From: an uncultured Clostridium sp.
GTDB lineage: Bacteria; Bacillota; Clostridia; Christensenellales; Borkfalkiaceae
Direction: 5' to 3'
Length of the DNA: 23,509 nucleotides
Assembly (NCBI GenBank): GCA_900555925.1
Contig: USMU01000022.1
Location: 1-23,509 of the forward strand
Shown: one piece after another, positions 7,131 to 14,932 of the stretch
How positions within the stretch are numbered: the stretch's first letter is position 1
Layout: each line of letters opens with the position of its first letter
Notes under the pieces: model-generated
What the model was told of the DNA's origin: nothing
The model's input: only the letters and a program-made list of their open reading frames with translations
The model's database searches: none
Program-made: the position numbers and the translations under genes

Positions 7131-8912
7131 TCAGTCCGTGAGTTTTTCGAATTCGTTCAAGGTATCCTCGAATTCCTTCATTGCCGTTTCAAACGGCGCC
7201 TTCGAGGTGAGGTCCACTCCCGCCTTTTTGAGAATGGAGACGGGGTCGGTGCAATTGCCTCCCGAAAGGAACTCAAAGTAATCCTTGACGGCTTTATCTC
7301 CCTCCGACAAAATCCGTTTGACGATGGAAATGGCGGAAATAATTCCCGTGGAATATTTGTAGACGTAGAAGGAACGATAGAAGTGCGGAATCCGCGCCCA
7401 TTCGTAAGCAATTTCCTCATCGTGAACGATCCCCGCGCCGTAATACTCCTTATTGAGCTTGTAATAGACTTCGCAGAGATTCTCCTTCGTAAGCGGCTCG
7501 CCCGCCTCCGCTTTCGCGTGGGCGATCTGTTCGAATTCCGCAAACTGCGTCTGGCGGAACAGCGTCGTACGGATCATATCGATATAGTAATTGAGGAGAT
7601 ACTTCTTCAAATTCTTGTCCTCAGTCGTCGAATACAGATATTTCATGAGCAGAACTTCGTTGACCGTGCTGGCGATTTCCGCGAGGAATATCGTATATTC
7701 CGACTTGGGATAAGGCTGCCTTGAAGTAGACTTATAGGTGTGAATGGAATGTCCCATTTCATGAGCGATCGTGAAAATTTCGTTCGTCGTCTCCTGATAG
7801 TTGAGAAGCACGTACGGATGCGTGTCGTAAACGCCCGTGGAATAGGCTCCGCTGCGCTTTCCTTCGGTCTCGTAGACGTCTATCCAGCGTTCGTCGCGGC
7901 CGCGGCGGAGGAGATTCTGATAATCTTCGCCGAGGGGCGCGAGTCCCTTGATGACGAGCTCATACGCTTCCTCAAAAGGAACTTTGATGTCCGCGTCGGA
8001 AACGAGCGGCACGTAAATGTCATACATGTGCTGTTCGTCAAAGCCGAGAATTTTTTTGCGCAGAGAAATATACTTGTGCATGACGGGAAGCGCGGCGTGC
8101 ACCGCTTCGATCAGGTTGCCGTATACGACGGGACTCACGTCCTCGCCGTCCATCGCCATATCCATGCAAGAGGCATAATTTCTCGCCGTCTTGTAGAAAA
8201 TATCCTTCTTGACGTTTCCATAATAGGTCTGCGTAATCGCGTCGACGAGGTTGATATAGGCTTTATAATACGTCTTGAACCAGGTTTCCCGTTCCTCTCT
8301 CGTGCCCGAATGCAATACGAGACCGTACATGCCGTGGCTCATCTGCACTTCTTTGCCGCCGAACTTTTCCTTGGGGAGATTGAGGTTTGCGTTATCGAGC
8401 ATGGAGAACACCGTATGAAATCCGCCCATGACGTCGGATGCGAGCGCCAGAAGTTTTTCCTCTCCTTCGCTCAAAACGTGCGCCTTGGACTTTGCGATTT
8501 TTTTCAAAGAATAGTCGTAATCGGCAAAATCGGGGTCGGAGATATACGACTTCAACTTTTCGTCGCTGAGCGCGGTAAGCTCGGGCTCGACGAAGGCCAT
8601 GGCGGCCATGAGTTTGGAGATGAGGGAACTCATCATCGCCGTATACGAAGTATATTTGGAAACTCTCAGATCTTCGTCGTGGCGCATGCTGGCATAGAGA
8701 TAGAGTTTTTCCAGTCTGCGGAACATCGTATCGCGCAGCTTGAAAAATTCCAACGCTTTGGCCTTATCGCCCATTTTTCCCTGAAAAGCGGAAAAATCGT
8801 AATCGCCGTATTCCTTTTCGGCGGCCTTATATTCCGTTTCCCACGCCTCGTCCGAAGGATAGATCACTTCGAGATTCCACTTATACTTTTCTGCAATTTC
8901 CTTTCTTTCCAT
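7131..8912 (-). CDS. pepF: oligoendopeptidase F (M3 metallopeptidase)
   Basis: A 593-residue cytoplasmic zinc peptidase that cleaves medium-sized peptides. The zinc site HEMGHSIH lies at residues 384-391 (ligands His384 and His388, catalytic Glu385), with the third ligand probably the Glu in FLAEIAS near 412. The long helical N-terminal region and the C-terminal ISAISIVKRIL ... GGNCTDPVSILKKAGVDL segment are typical of PepF. Length matches the family. AAAGGAG precedes the ATG. A strong promoter lies at 9037-9064, so pepF starts a transcript that continues 13 bases later into dnaB and probably onward to sua5. Such peptidases are usually housekeeping enzymes of peptide turnover. Confidence 0.94.
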   Translation of the reverse strand: MERKEIAEKYKWNLEVIYPSDEAWETEYKAAEKEYGDYDFSAFQGKMGDKAKALEFFKLRDTMFRRLEKLYLYASMRHDEDLRVSKYTSYTAMMSSLISKLMAAMAFVEPELTALSDEKLKSYISDPDFADYDYSLKKIAKSKAHVLSEGEEKLLALASDVMGGFHTVFSMLDNANLNLPKEKFGGKEVQMSHGMYGLVLHSGTREERETWFKTYYKAYINLVDAITQTYYGNVKKDIFYKTARNYASCMDMAMDGEDVSPVVYGNLIEAVHAALPVMHKYISLRKKILGFDEQHMYDIYVPLVSDADIKVPFEEAYELVIKGLAPLGEDYQNLLRRGRDERWIDVYETEGKRSGAYSTGVYDTHPYVLLNYQETTNEIFTIAHEMGHSIHTYKSTSRQPYPKSEYTIFLAEIASTVNEVLLMKYLYSTTEDKNLKKYLLNYYIDMIRTTLFRQTQFAEFEQIAHAKAEAGEPLTKENLCEVYYKLNKEYYGAGIVHDEEIAYEWARIPHFYRSFYVYKYSTGIISAISIVKRILSEGDKAVKDYFEFLSGGNCTDPVSILKKAGVDLTSKAPFETAMKEFEDTLNEFEKLTD

Positions 8913-9012
8913 AAACGTTTTGCTCCTTTTGCTTTTTTGTGTTTGATTTCGGCGGAATATCGTCTTCTTCGACGCGGCCTTTCCCGCCTTGTGCCTTTTG
9001 CGTCTTTCCGTC

Positions 9013-9031
9013 CGCGGCTTATCCCGCCGCG
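9013..9031 (-). other. GC-rich hairpin in the pepF leader
   Basis: CGCGGC (9013-9018) pairs with GCCGCG (9026-9031) across a seven-base loop, just after the predicted transcription start of pepF. There is no T-run. It may stabilise the 5' end of the mRNA. No regulatory role can be shown. Confidence 0.35.
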
Positions 9032-9036
9032 AAATT

Positions 9037-9064
9037 ATTATATCACGTTTTTTTCCGTTGTCAA
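9037..9064 (-). promoter_or_regulatory. consensus sigma-A-type promoter for pepF-dnaB
   Basis: On the minus strand a perfect TTGACA (9064-9059) and a perfect TATAAT (9042-9037) are separated by 16 bases. It lies between the DUF711 gene and pepF and points to pepF. The start of transcription would fall near 9030, giving a leader of about 115 bases. Confidence 0.85.
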
Positions 9065-9095
9065 TCCCCGACTGCCAGCTTTTTCCGCCGTATCG

Positions 9096-10451
9096 TCAGT
9101 TTTTGAAACTGTGAATGGGCGCGGGAATATTTCCCCCGCGCAAAACGAAGCGGCTGCTGTCGGTGGTATGGACGGGCAGAATGGGCGCCCGCCCCAAAAG
9201 TCCGCCGAAATTCACCTGTTCGCCCACGCCCTTTCCGGGAGCGGGAATAATGCGCACGGCCGTCGTCTTTTGATTGATCATGCCGATTGCCGCTTCGTCG
9301 GCAATCATCGCCGCAATCGTCGTCGCGGGCGTATCGCCCGGAATAGCGATCATATCCAGGCCCACGCTGCAAACACAAGTCATCGCTTCGAGCTTGTCGA
9401 TGTTGATTTCACCCTTTTCCGCTGCCTCGATCATGCCGATGTCCTCGGAGACGGGAATAAACGCTCCCGAAAGTCCGCCCACGCGGGACGAGGCCATGAC
9501 TCCGCCCTTTTTCACCGCGTCGTTGAGAAGCGCGAGCGCCGCCGTCGTGCCGTGACCGCCGACCTGCTCCAAGCCCAATTCTTCGAGAATCTGAGCCACC
9601 GAATCGCCTCTCGCGGGCGTCGGAGCCAAAGACAAGTCGACGATGCCGAATTCCGCGTCCAATCTGCGCGCCGCCTCTTTTGCGATCAACTGTCCCGCAC
9701 GGGTGATTTTGAATGCCGTCCGCTTGATCATTTCCGCGGCCTCCGTAAGATCGGCGTCAGGAATCTGTTCCAGCGCGTGCTTGACCACGCCCGGCCCCGA
9801 AACCCCGACATTGACGACGACATCCGCCTCTCCCGCGCCGTGAAAGGCTCCCGCCATAAAGGGATTGTCCTCCACCGCGTTGCAGAAGGCGACCAACTTC
9901 GCCGCACCCAATCCGTCTTTATCCGCCGTGAGAGCCGCGGACCTCTTGAACGCCTCGCCCATCATCTTCACCGCGTCCATGTTGATTCCCGAACGGGTGG
10001 AGCCTACGTTGACGGAAGCGCAGAGCCGTCCCGTCGAGGCGAGCACCTCGGGAATGGTGCGGATAAATTTCCGTTCGTAATCGGCGGTAGACTTATGGAC
10101 GAGCGCGGAATATCCGCCGAGGAAATCGATCCCCAAAGCGTCCGCCGCCCTGTCGAGCGCGCGGCCGATCAAGGGCGCTTCTTCGGGAAACGCCGCCGAA
10201 ATCAGGCTGACGGGAGTGACGGACACTCGCTTGTTGACGATGGGTATCCCGTATTCGCGGGAGAGATCCTCCGCCGTCTTTACGATTTTTTCCGCGCGGC
10301 GGCATACGAGGTCGTATACCCTTTGCGCCGTGTCCTCCGCCGTATCCCGAATGCAGGGAAAGAGGGAAATTCCCATCGTGATCGTACGAATGTCGAGATG
10401 TTCCTTCTCGACCATGTCGATGGTTTCCAAAACGTCGAATTTCGTAAACAT
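9096..10451 (-). CDS. DUF711 / UPF0210 family protein
   Basis: A 451-residue member of the PFL-like DUF711 family, recognised by the N-terminus ([17 protein letters not shown]), the [15 protein letters not shown] stretch and the repeated glycine-rich segments such as [15 protein letters not shown] and [16 protein letters not shown] regions. Its biochemical function is not established. Some family members have been called PFL-like from distant similarity, but nothing here shows a glycyl radical motif. It begins 9 bases after the ACT-domain gene, and the same pair is found side by side in many Firmicutes, which suggests the ACT protein senses a ligand for it. A GAGGTGG site precedes the ATG. 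Confidence 0.92.
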   Translation of the reverse strand: MFTKFDVLETIDMVEKEHLDIRTITMGISLFPCIRDTAEDTAQRVYDLVCRRAEKIVKTAEDLSREYGIPIVNKRVSVTPVSLISAAFPEEAPLIGRALDRAADALGIDFLGGYSALVHKSTADYERKFIRTIPEVLASTGRLCASVNVGSTRSGINMDAVKMMGEAFKRSAALTADKDGLGAAKLVAFCNAVEDNPFMAGAFHGAGEADVVVNVGVSGPGVVKHALEQIPDADLTEAAEMIKRTAFKITRAGQLIAKEAARRLDAEFGIVDLSLAPTPARGDSVAQILEELGLEQVGGHGTTAALALLNDAVKKGGVMASSRVGGLSGAFIPVSEDIGMIEAAEKGEINIDKLEAMTCVCSVGLDMIAIPGDTPATTIAAMIADEAAIGMINQKTTAVRIIPAPGKGVGEQVNFGGLLGRAPILPVHTTDSSRFVLRGGNIPAPIHSFKN

Positions 10452-10460
10452 CTTTCCACC

Positions 10461-10730
10461 TCAGACGTTATGCATCGCGTTGAAGATGTCTTCGTGCTGC
10501 ATATATACCGACATGCCGATTTTCTTTCCGAGCTCCGAACACTCCTTTGCGAGCGCGGAAAGCTCCTCCGTCGCCTCCGAAAGATCCACCAGCATGATCA
10601 TGGCGAAATATTCGCCCAAAATCGTCTGAGAAATATCTTCGATGTTTGCGTTCTTTTCCGAAAGAAACGCGCTGATTTTGGAAATAATTCCTTTTTTGTC
10701 CTTTCCCGTAACCGTTACGACTGCACGCAT
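10461..10730 (-). CDS. ACT-domain protein, UPF0237 family
   Basis: An 89-residue stand-alone ACT-domain protein. The N-terminal strand and loop MRAVVTVTGKDKKGIISKI is the classic ACT ligand-binding entry, and the second half contains the EYFAMIMLVDLSE strand and a C-terminal helix. ACT domains usually bind amino acids and act as regulators or form dimers. The ligand here is unknown. It is immediately upstream of the DUF711 gene, a conserved pairing. An AAAGGAG site lies about nine bases before the ATG. Confidence 0.92.
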   Translation of the reverse strand: MRAVVTVTGKDKKGIISKISAFLSEKNANIEDISQTILGEYFAMIMLVDLSEATEELSALAKECSELGKKIGMSVYMQHEDIFNAMHNV

Positions 10731-10755
10731 TGCGTTTTTTCTCCTTTGTCAATCT

Positions 10756-11478
10756 TTAATTTTTTTGTTCTTCATCCGTCTCCGCAAGGTCGTCCGCCGA
10801 ATCCGCAGCGTCCGATCGGGGCTGCGCGGCTTGGGTCCCGGCCTCCTCTTCGTTCAAGGCGTCCCGATTTTCTTCCCCGGCTTCCGTTTCGTTCGCGGAA
10901 TCCGAACCTTCGTCCTCGAAGTATTCTTCGTCCTCGTCTTCCTCGTCCTCTGCCAAAGCGCCGCGCTCGACGATTTCGTACTGGACGATGAAATTGCTCT
11001 GCACGATGTATTTCACGAGGTCGCCCCTATGAAAATCGGGCAGGGGCTTTTCTTTGTCGAAATAGGCTTCGCGTTCCATCCATTCGCTCTTTTTTCTGTT
11101 CCAGGTCTTGAATACGCAGGAAATCACGTCCACGTAATCTTTCTGCAATTCCTTTTCCTCAAAGCCGACGAAATAATTCTCCTCCACGTTTTTGAGTCCC
11201 TCGGACAGATAGTACATCATCTTGTAGTAGCGGCGGACGCGGTGATATTTGATGCCCATGAACGGGAATACGAATATCGCGTACAGAGCCGAAGCGACGT
11301 ATACGCATATTTTGGGGAGAGTCTGCATCGGATCGGCATAGGGCAGGGAGATATAATAAATCAGCCAGGCGATACAAAACGCCGCATAGCCCGCCGTCAC
11401 TCCGAAAAAGACCTGAAAAGTCCGCTGCTTTTGCGCGCGGATTTTATTGAAATCGCTGTCGCTGTAAACCGTTGTCAT
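10756..11478 (-). CDS. two-helix membrane protein with long acidic tail, unknown function
   Basis: I do not recognise a family for this 240-residue protein. Two probable transmembrane helices lie at about 21-44 and 55-76 with a short loop between, so both ends are likely cytoplasmic. A soluble middle domain (about 80-172, including WNRKKSEWMEREAYFD) follows. The last 65 residues are highly acidic and disordered, with EDEEDEDEEYFEDEG and many Asp, Glu and Ala. The start at 11478 is set by AAAGGAG directly upstream and by the end of the DegV gene ten bases away. Longer in-frame openings to 11634 would run into that gene. It is co-transcribed with degV and the ACT/DUF711 pair. Confidence 0.82.
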   Translation of the reverse strand: MTTVYSDSDFNKIRAQKQRTFQVFFGVTAGYAAFCIAWLIYYISLPYADPMQTLPKICVYVASALYAIFVFPFMGIKYHRVRRYYKMMYYLSEGLKNVEENYFVGFEEKELQKDYVDVISCVFKTWNRKKSEWMEREAYFDKEKPLPDFHRGDLVKYIVQSNFIVQYEIVERGALAEDEEDEDEEYFEDEGSDSANETEAGEENRDALNEEEAGTQAAQPRSDAADSADDLAETDEEQKN

Positions 11479-11488
11479 GTTTGCTCCT

Positions 11489-12328
11489 TTATTCGGCGAT
11501 AAACAACACGCCCAAAGTATTTCTTCCGCAGTGTCCCGTGATGACCGAACCCGCGACCGTCTCGATAATTTCCCGGAAATCGAATTCCGAACGCACCCGC
11601 TCTTTCGCAAGCTCCACGAGTTCCGCGTCCGCACAGGAATGCGTGACGAAACAGCGGGTCTTATCGTATTTCGGATATGCCGCCTTCAAATCGTCGATAT
11701 AAGCGCGGATGCACACCGTCATCTTTCCCCGATATTTCTTTTTCACGCCGAGCTGCCCGTCCTTCATATCGATCATGGGATGAATTTTGAGGATATTGGC
11801 GCCGTACATCTCCATTCTCGAACAGCGGCCGCCCTTATAAAGATAGTCCAGACGATCGGGCACGAAAGACGTATTGACTTTCAGACGGAGTGCGTTTACC
11901 CGACGCTCTATCTCCTCCGCGCTCAGGCCCTCGTCGCGGAGATCCGCCGCCTTCATGACGAGAAGCCCCTGTCCCGACGACAGAGCGAGGCTGTCCACCA
12001 CGCGCACCTTGCCGTCGAATTCCTTTGCCGCAGCCAGCGCGCACGAATGAGAGGCCGAGGCCTTGCTCGAAATATTGAAATGCACCACTTCGTCGCCGTT
12101 CTTCGTCTGCGCGGCGAAAAATACTTTATAGTCCTCTATGCTCGGCGCGCTGGTCTTGGGAAGTATTTTCGTCCTCGCCACAAACGAAAAAATATCTTCC
12201 GGCGAAATGTCCACGCCGTCCAAATAACTGTCCGTGTCTAAAATCACCTTCAAGGGCATAACGCCGATATGCCGCTTTTCGACCTCCGCGCCGAGATCGC
12301 AGGTACTGTCTGAAGTAATCTTTACCAT
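11489..12328 (-). CDS. DegV family fatty-acid-binding protein
   Basis: A 279-residue DegV protein. The family binds fatty acids, and FakB members present them to the kinase FakA for phospholipid synthesis. The N-terminus VKITSDSTCDLG and the TSAPSIEDYK motif near residues 59-68, which holds the conserved Ser that contacts the fatty-acid carboxylate, are clear. The C-terminal VTHSCADAELVELAKERV and SVITGHCGRNTLGVLF segments also fit the family. Whether it works as a FakB cannot be decided without a FakA gene nearby, and none is in the window. A GGAGG site precedes the ATG. It lies 37 bases after the signal peptidase gene. Confidence 0.92.
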   Translation of the reverse strand: MVKITSDSTCDLGAEVEKRHIGVMPLKVILDTDSYLDGVDISPEDIFSFVARTKILPKTSAPSIEDYKVFFAAQTKNGDEVVHFNISSKASASHSCALAAAKEFDGKVRVVDSLALSSGQGLLVMKAADLRDEGLSAEEIERRVNALRLKVNTSFVPDRLDYLYKGGRCSRMEMYGANILKIHPMIDMKDGQLGVKKKYRGKMTVCIRAYIDDLKAAYPKYDKTRCFVTHSCADAELVELAKERVRSEFDFREIIETVAGSVITGHCGRNTLGVLFIAE

Positions 12329-12365
12329 AATTTTTCCTCCGTGTCACCGTAATCCTCATTCCCCG

Positions 12366-13010
12366 TCAGGAATAACTGATTCGCATTCCGGGAATGTATT
12401 TCAGAATTTCTTTATACTTGATGGCCCAATCGGGCACGATTCCGTAAATATCGCTCTCCTTATACAGGCAGTCGAGATGCGAAAGCCCCTCTTTATAGCG
12501 GCTGTCCTTACTGTTCAAGCGGTTGTCCCCGAGAAAGAAGATCTCGTCCGTACCCACTTCGTACGGGCCGAAAGAATATATTTCTCCATCGGGAATATAC
12601 GGTTCGTCGAGCGGGACAAATTCTTCCGTTCCCGCATAGCGGATATATACCTCGCCGTCCTCGCAGTATACCGTATCGCCCTCGACGGCGATCAGACGCT
12701 TGATGAGAAATTGCGTATTGCCGAAATCGTATTCGTCGCCGTAGCTTCTCACGTCCACCACGATGACATCGCCGCGTTCAGCGTCCCCGCCGTATTTCAT
12801 CAGGAGCTCGTCACCCGAATGCAGTGTGGGGTACATGGAATTTCCGTCTACGTATACCCCTCCGAACGTATTCGTCCAATAAATGCGGAATCCCAGAGCC
12901 GCCGCCACGATCAGGGCGAGCACGCAATAAAATATCGTCGTCGAACGTCTGCTTTTATATCGATACCTGTATTCGTACAGTTCTCCGTCCCGCAAATCCT
13001 TTTCTTTCAT
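12366..13010 (-). CDS. lepB: signal peptidase I
   Basis: A 214-residue membrane-bound serine/lysine peptidase that removes signal peptides from exported proteins. A basic N-terminus is followed by one transmembrane helix (about 25-42), placing the catalytic domain outside. GNSMYPTL carries the nucleophile Ser58, IKRLIAVEGD the general base Lys104, and the FLGDNRLNSKDSR box lies at 159-171. Length fits Gram-positive SipS-type enzymes. The start codon overlaps the stop of the upstream DUF951 gene (ATGA), so translation is likely coupled. This kind of enzyme is often present in several copies per genome, so the symbol is a family name rather than proof of the sole copy. Confidence 0.94.
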   Translation of the reverse strand: MKEKDLRDGELYEYRYRYKSRRSTTIFYCVLALIVAAALGFRIYWTNTFGGVYVDGNSMYPTLHSGDELLMKYGGDAERGDVIVVDVRSYGDEYDFGNTQFLIKRLIAVEGDTVYCEDGEVYIRYAGTEEFVPLDEPYIPDGEIYSFGPYEVGTDEIFFLGDNRLNSKDSRYKEGLSHLDCLYKESDIYGIVPDWAIKYKEILKYIPGMRISYS

Positions 13011-13198
13011 AATTTTCTTTCCTTTTCCCCTGCGGGAATTTTAACGCGCTTTTTCAAGTCGTCGCGCATGAGATTGATTGTCTTGCCGCAGGTCAGGCAT
13101 TTCAATTTGATGTCGGCGCCCGTCCGCACGATTTCCCATTCTCTCCCGCCGCAGGGGTGGGGCTTCTTCATCGTCAGAATTTCATTCAATTCGTACAT
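13007..13198 (-). CDS. DUF951 small zinc-ribbon-like protein
   Basis: A 63-residue protein with the DUF951 pattern MKKPHPCGGREWEIVRTGADIK in its first half and KCLTCGKTI after it. The Cys16 and Cys34-x2-Cys37 arrangement suggests metal binding by three or more ligands. The family (YyzM in Bacillus) has no established role, though it is conserved in Firmicutes and was linked by context to replication and translation genes. A GAGGAT site lies five bases before the ATG. Its stop overlaps the signal peptidase start, and the esterase-fold gene upstream ends seven bases before it, so it sits in the middle of an operon. Confidence 0.93.
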   Translation of the reverse strand: MYELNEILTMKKPHPCGGREWEIVRTGADIKLKCLTCGKTINLMRDDLKKRVKIPAGEKERKL

Positions 13199-13205
13199 GG
13201 TATCC

Positions 13206-14909
13206 TCAAAGCCAAAGAATGTTCGTTATCGCGTATTCCGTATCCTCGTCCTCGCAATCGAAACAGAGCGCACGGCCGTCCGAAAAACTTTTGAGCGGAG
13301 CCCCCGTCGCCTCGGCTTTGAACTCCGCGGCACTCAGGATCATGCGCTTCCACTTGCCGCCGCCCTTGACGGGAAGCAGACAGCTGAACCGCTCGATGCG
13401 GTTTTCCGAAGTTAAAATGTCTACGGAGGCTTTCAGTTCGATATCGCCGTACGCATAGACATCAAATTCCAGCATGGCGTTTTCTTCGGGGACATAGCGC
13501 GGAGAGCTGATTTTATACGTTTCGATTCCGCCCACCGAATATGCGCCCTTAATGCTTCCATACCCTTCGATACGCTTGGGAATTGCCTCGCATTCCAAAA
13601 AAATATCCGCGACCGAATAATCCTCGTAATTGGCGACGCTGAATCCGTCCACCTCCTCTCCCGAATAAATCACGCGGCTCTTGACGGCGCCAGAATCGGG
13701 GGAGGAGAATTTCTTGGAGGCAATTTTAGAAACCACCCTGAATCCGTTGATATATTTTGCATAAGCATATACAAATGCGGCGGAGGCTCCCCTATAACGC
13801 GACAATTCGCAGGAAAGTTTTCCGTTTTTGATATTTTTCCCCTCCGTGCGCACGACACACTGCCATTCTCTGAAAACGGAGCGCGTATTTTCGCCCGTTT
13901 CGGCATAATAAATTCCCGTTTCTTCCAAAATTCCGCCCTCGTCGTATTCCACGTCCGCCCGCAGTGTTCCGTCCTCGAAAGCGAGGGAAATATTCAGAGC
14001 TTTCGGAATATAAATTTCCCGTCCCTTCAAATGCTTTTCGAGAAATAAATCCAAATCTTTCAAGGCATTCGGACCGATACAGGAACCGCTGTCAGCCGAA
14101 TATACGATGGCGCTGCCGTCTGTGCAGCCGATTCTCGAATAGGTATCGTAGGCGCGATCATAATCGAAAGCGGCGTCGCGAAACGCGCAGAGCATGAGCA
14201 CGGGACATTTCACGAACGGAGCATACGACTGAGACTCTATGCCCGCGATATAGCGATGACGCTCGTCGCTCATATTGATTTCGGGATTAGACGCAAATTT
14301 ATCGATATTCCGATAAGCCCGCCAGCCCGCCGCGTTGATGGGAACCCCGCACTTCAAATCGGGCGAAAGCATGGCCTTCCATGCAATTTCTCCGCCCGTA
14401 CGGATTCCCACGACGCCGATTTCCGAAACGTCTTCCCTCTGTTTCAGGTACTCGACGGAATACAGGGCGACGTAAATCCACTCGAACCAGCAGGTTTCTT
14501 CTACGGAGCCCTCCACGCGGTCGTAGCCCCCCGCTCTCGCAAAGTCCGCATAGGAAAGAGAAGGAGGATATATCGTGCGCGGCGCGCTTTCGTCGGGAAT
14601 CTCCGTCTCCCCGCTGTAATCGGGCATGAGCACCGCATACCCCTTGTCGATGAAATAATACAAAAGCTCGTCATCCAAGGGTTTCCCCGCATCCGGCAAA
14701 AGGAGAACAGCGGGGTACTTTCCCGCAGCCGACGGCTTTCCGAAGCGCGCAAAAATCCGCACGCCGCCGTCCTCCGTCTTATGTCCCGAATAGGTGACGT
14801 TCCAAAACCGCATACCCGCGGCTTTATCCTCCTTTTCTTCCCATTCGCTGGGATTCAAGGGAGTGCTCGTATCAAATTTTTTCCATACCGAAACGGCACT
14901 TAAAATCAT
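13206..14909 (-). CDS. esterase-fold (acetylxylan esterase-like alpha/beta hydrolase) protein lacking the nucleophile Ser
   Basis: A 567-residue protein whose first 300 residues follow the alpha/beta-hydrolase layout of acetyl-xylan esterases and BAAT-like hydrolases: PAVLLLPDAG (66-75), GYAVLMPDYSG (90-100) and the elbow VGIRTGGEIAW (167-177). In active relatives the elbow reads G-x-S-x-G; here it is G168-I-R170-T-G172, so the nucleophile is Arg. The Asp site (FRDAAFDYD, Asp245) seems kept, but the His region reads SADSGSCIGP with no His. The C-terminal 260 residues look like beta-sandwich material. No signal peptide is visible. AGAGGAAAG precedes the ATG at 14909. A non-catalytic or altered role is likely, but I cannot name it. 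Confidence 0.75.
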   Translation of the reverse strand: MILSAVSVWKKFDTSTPLNPSEWEEKEDKAAGMRFWNVTYSGHKTEDGGVRIFARFGKPSAAGKYPAVLLLPDAGKPLDDELLYYFIDKGYAVLMPDYSGETEIPDESAPRTIYPPSLSYADFARAGGYDRVEGSVEETCWFEWIYVALYSVEYLKQREDVSEIGVVGIRTGGEIAWKAMLSPDLKCGVPINAAGWRAYRNIDKFASNPEINMSDERHRYIAGIESQSYAPFVKCPVLMLCAFRDAAFDYDRAYDTYSRIGCTDGSAIVYSADSGSCIGPNALKDLDLFLEKHLKGREIYIPKALNISLAFEDGTLRADVEYDEGGILEETGIYYAETGENTRSVFREWQCVVRTEGKNIKNGKLSCELSRYRGASAAFVYAYAKYINGFRVVSKIASKKFSSPDSGAVKSRVIYSGEEVDGFSVANYEDYSVADIFLECEAIPKRIEGYGSIKGAYSVGGIETYKISSPRYVPEENAMLEFDVYAYGDIELKASVDILTSENRIERFSCLLPVKGGGKWKRMILSAAEFKAEATGAPLKSFSDGRALCFDCEDEDTEYAITNILWL

Positions 14910-14932
14910 AGTTCTTTCCTCTCGCGCACCGA

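Noticed and set aside
5576..7141. Open frame of 521 codons on the plus strand
   Set aside because: It is antisense to the dnaB helicase, with no ribosome site and no domain. It is a shadow frame.
7740..10991. Open frame of 1083 codons on the plus strand
   Set aside because: It runs antisense across pepF, the DUF711 gene and the ACT gene, which are all clear families. Its product is rich in Arg, His and Phe with no recognisable domain. It arises from the codon bias of the true genes.
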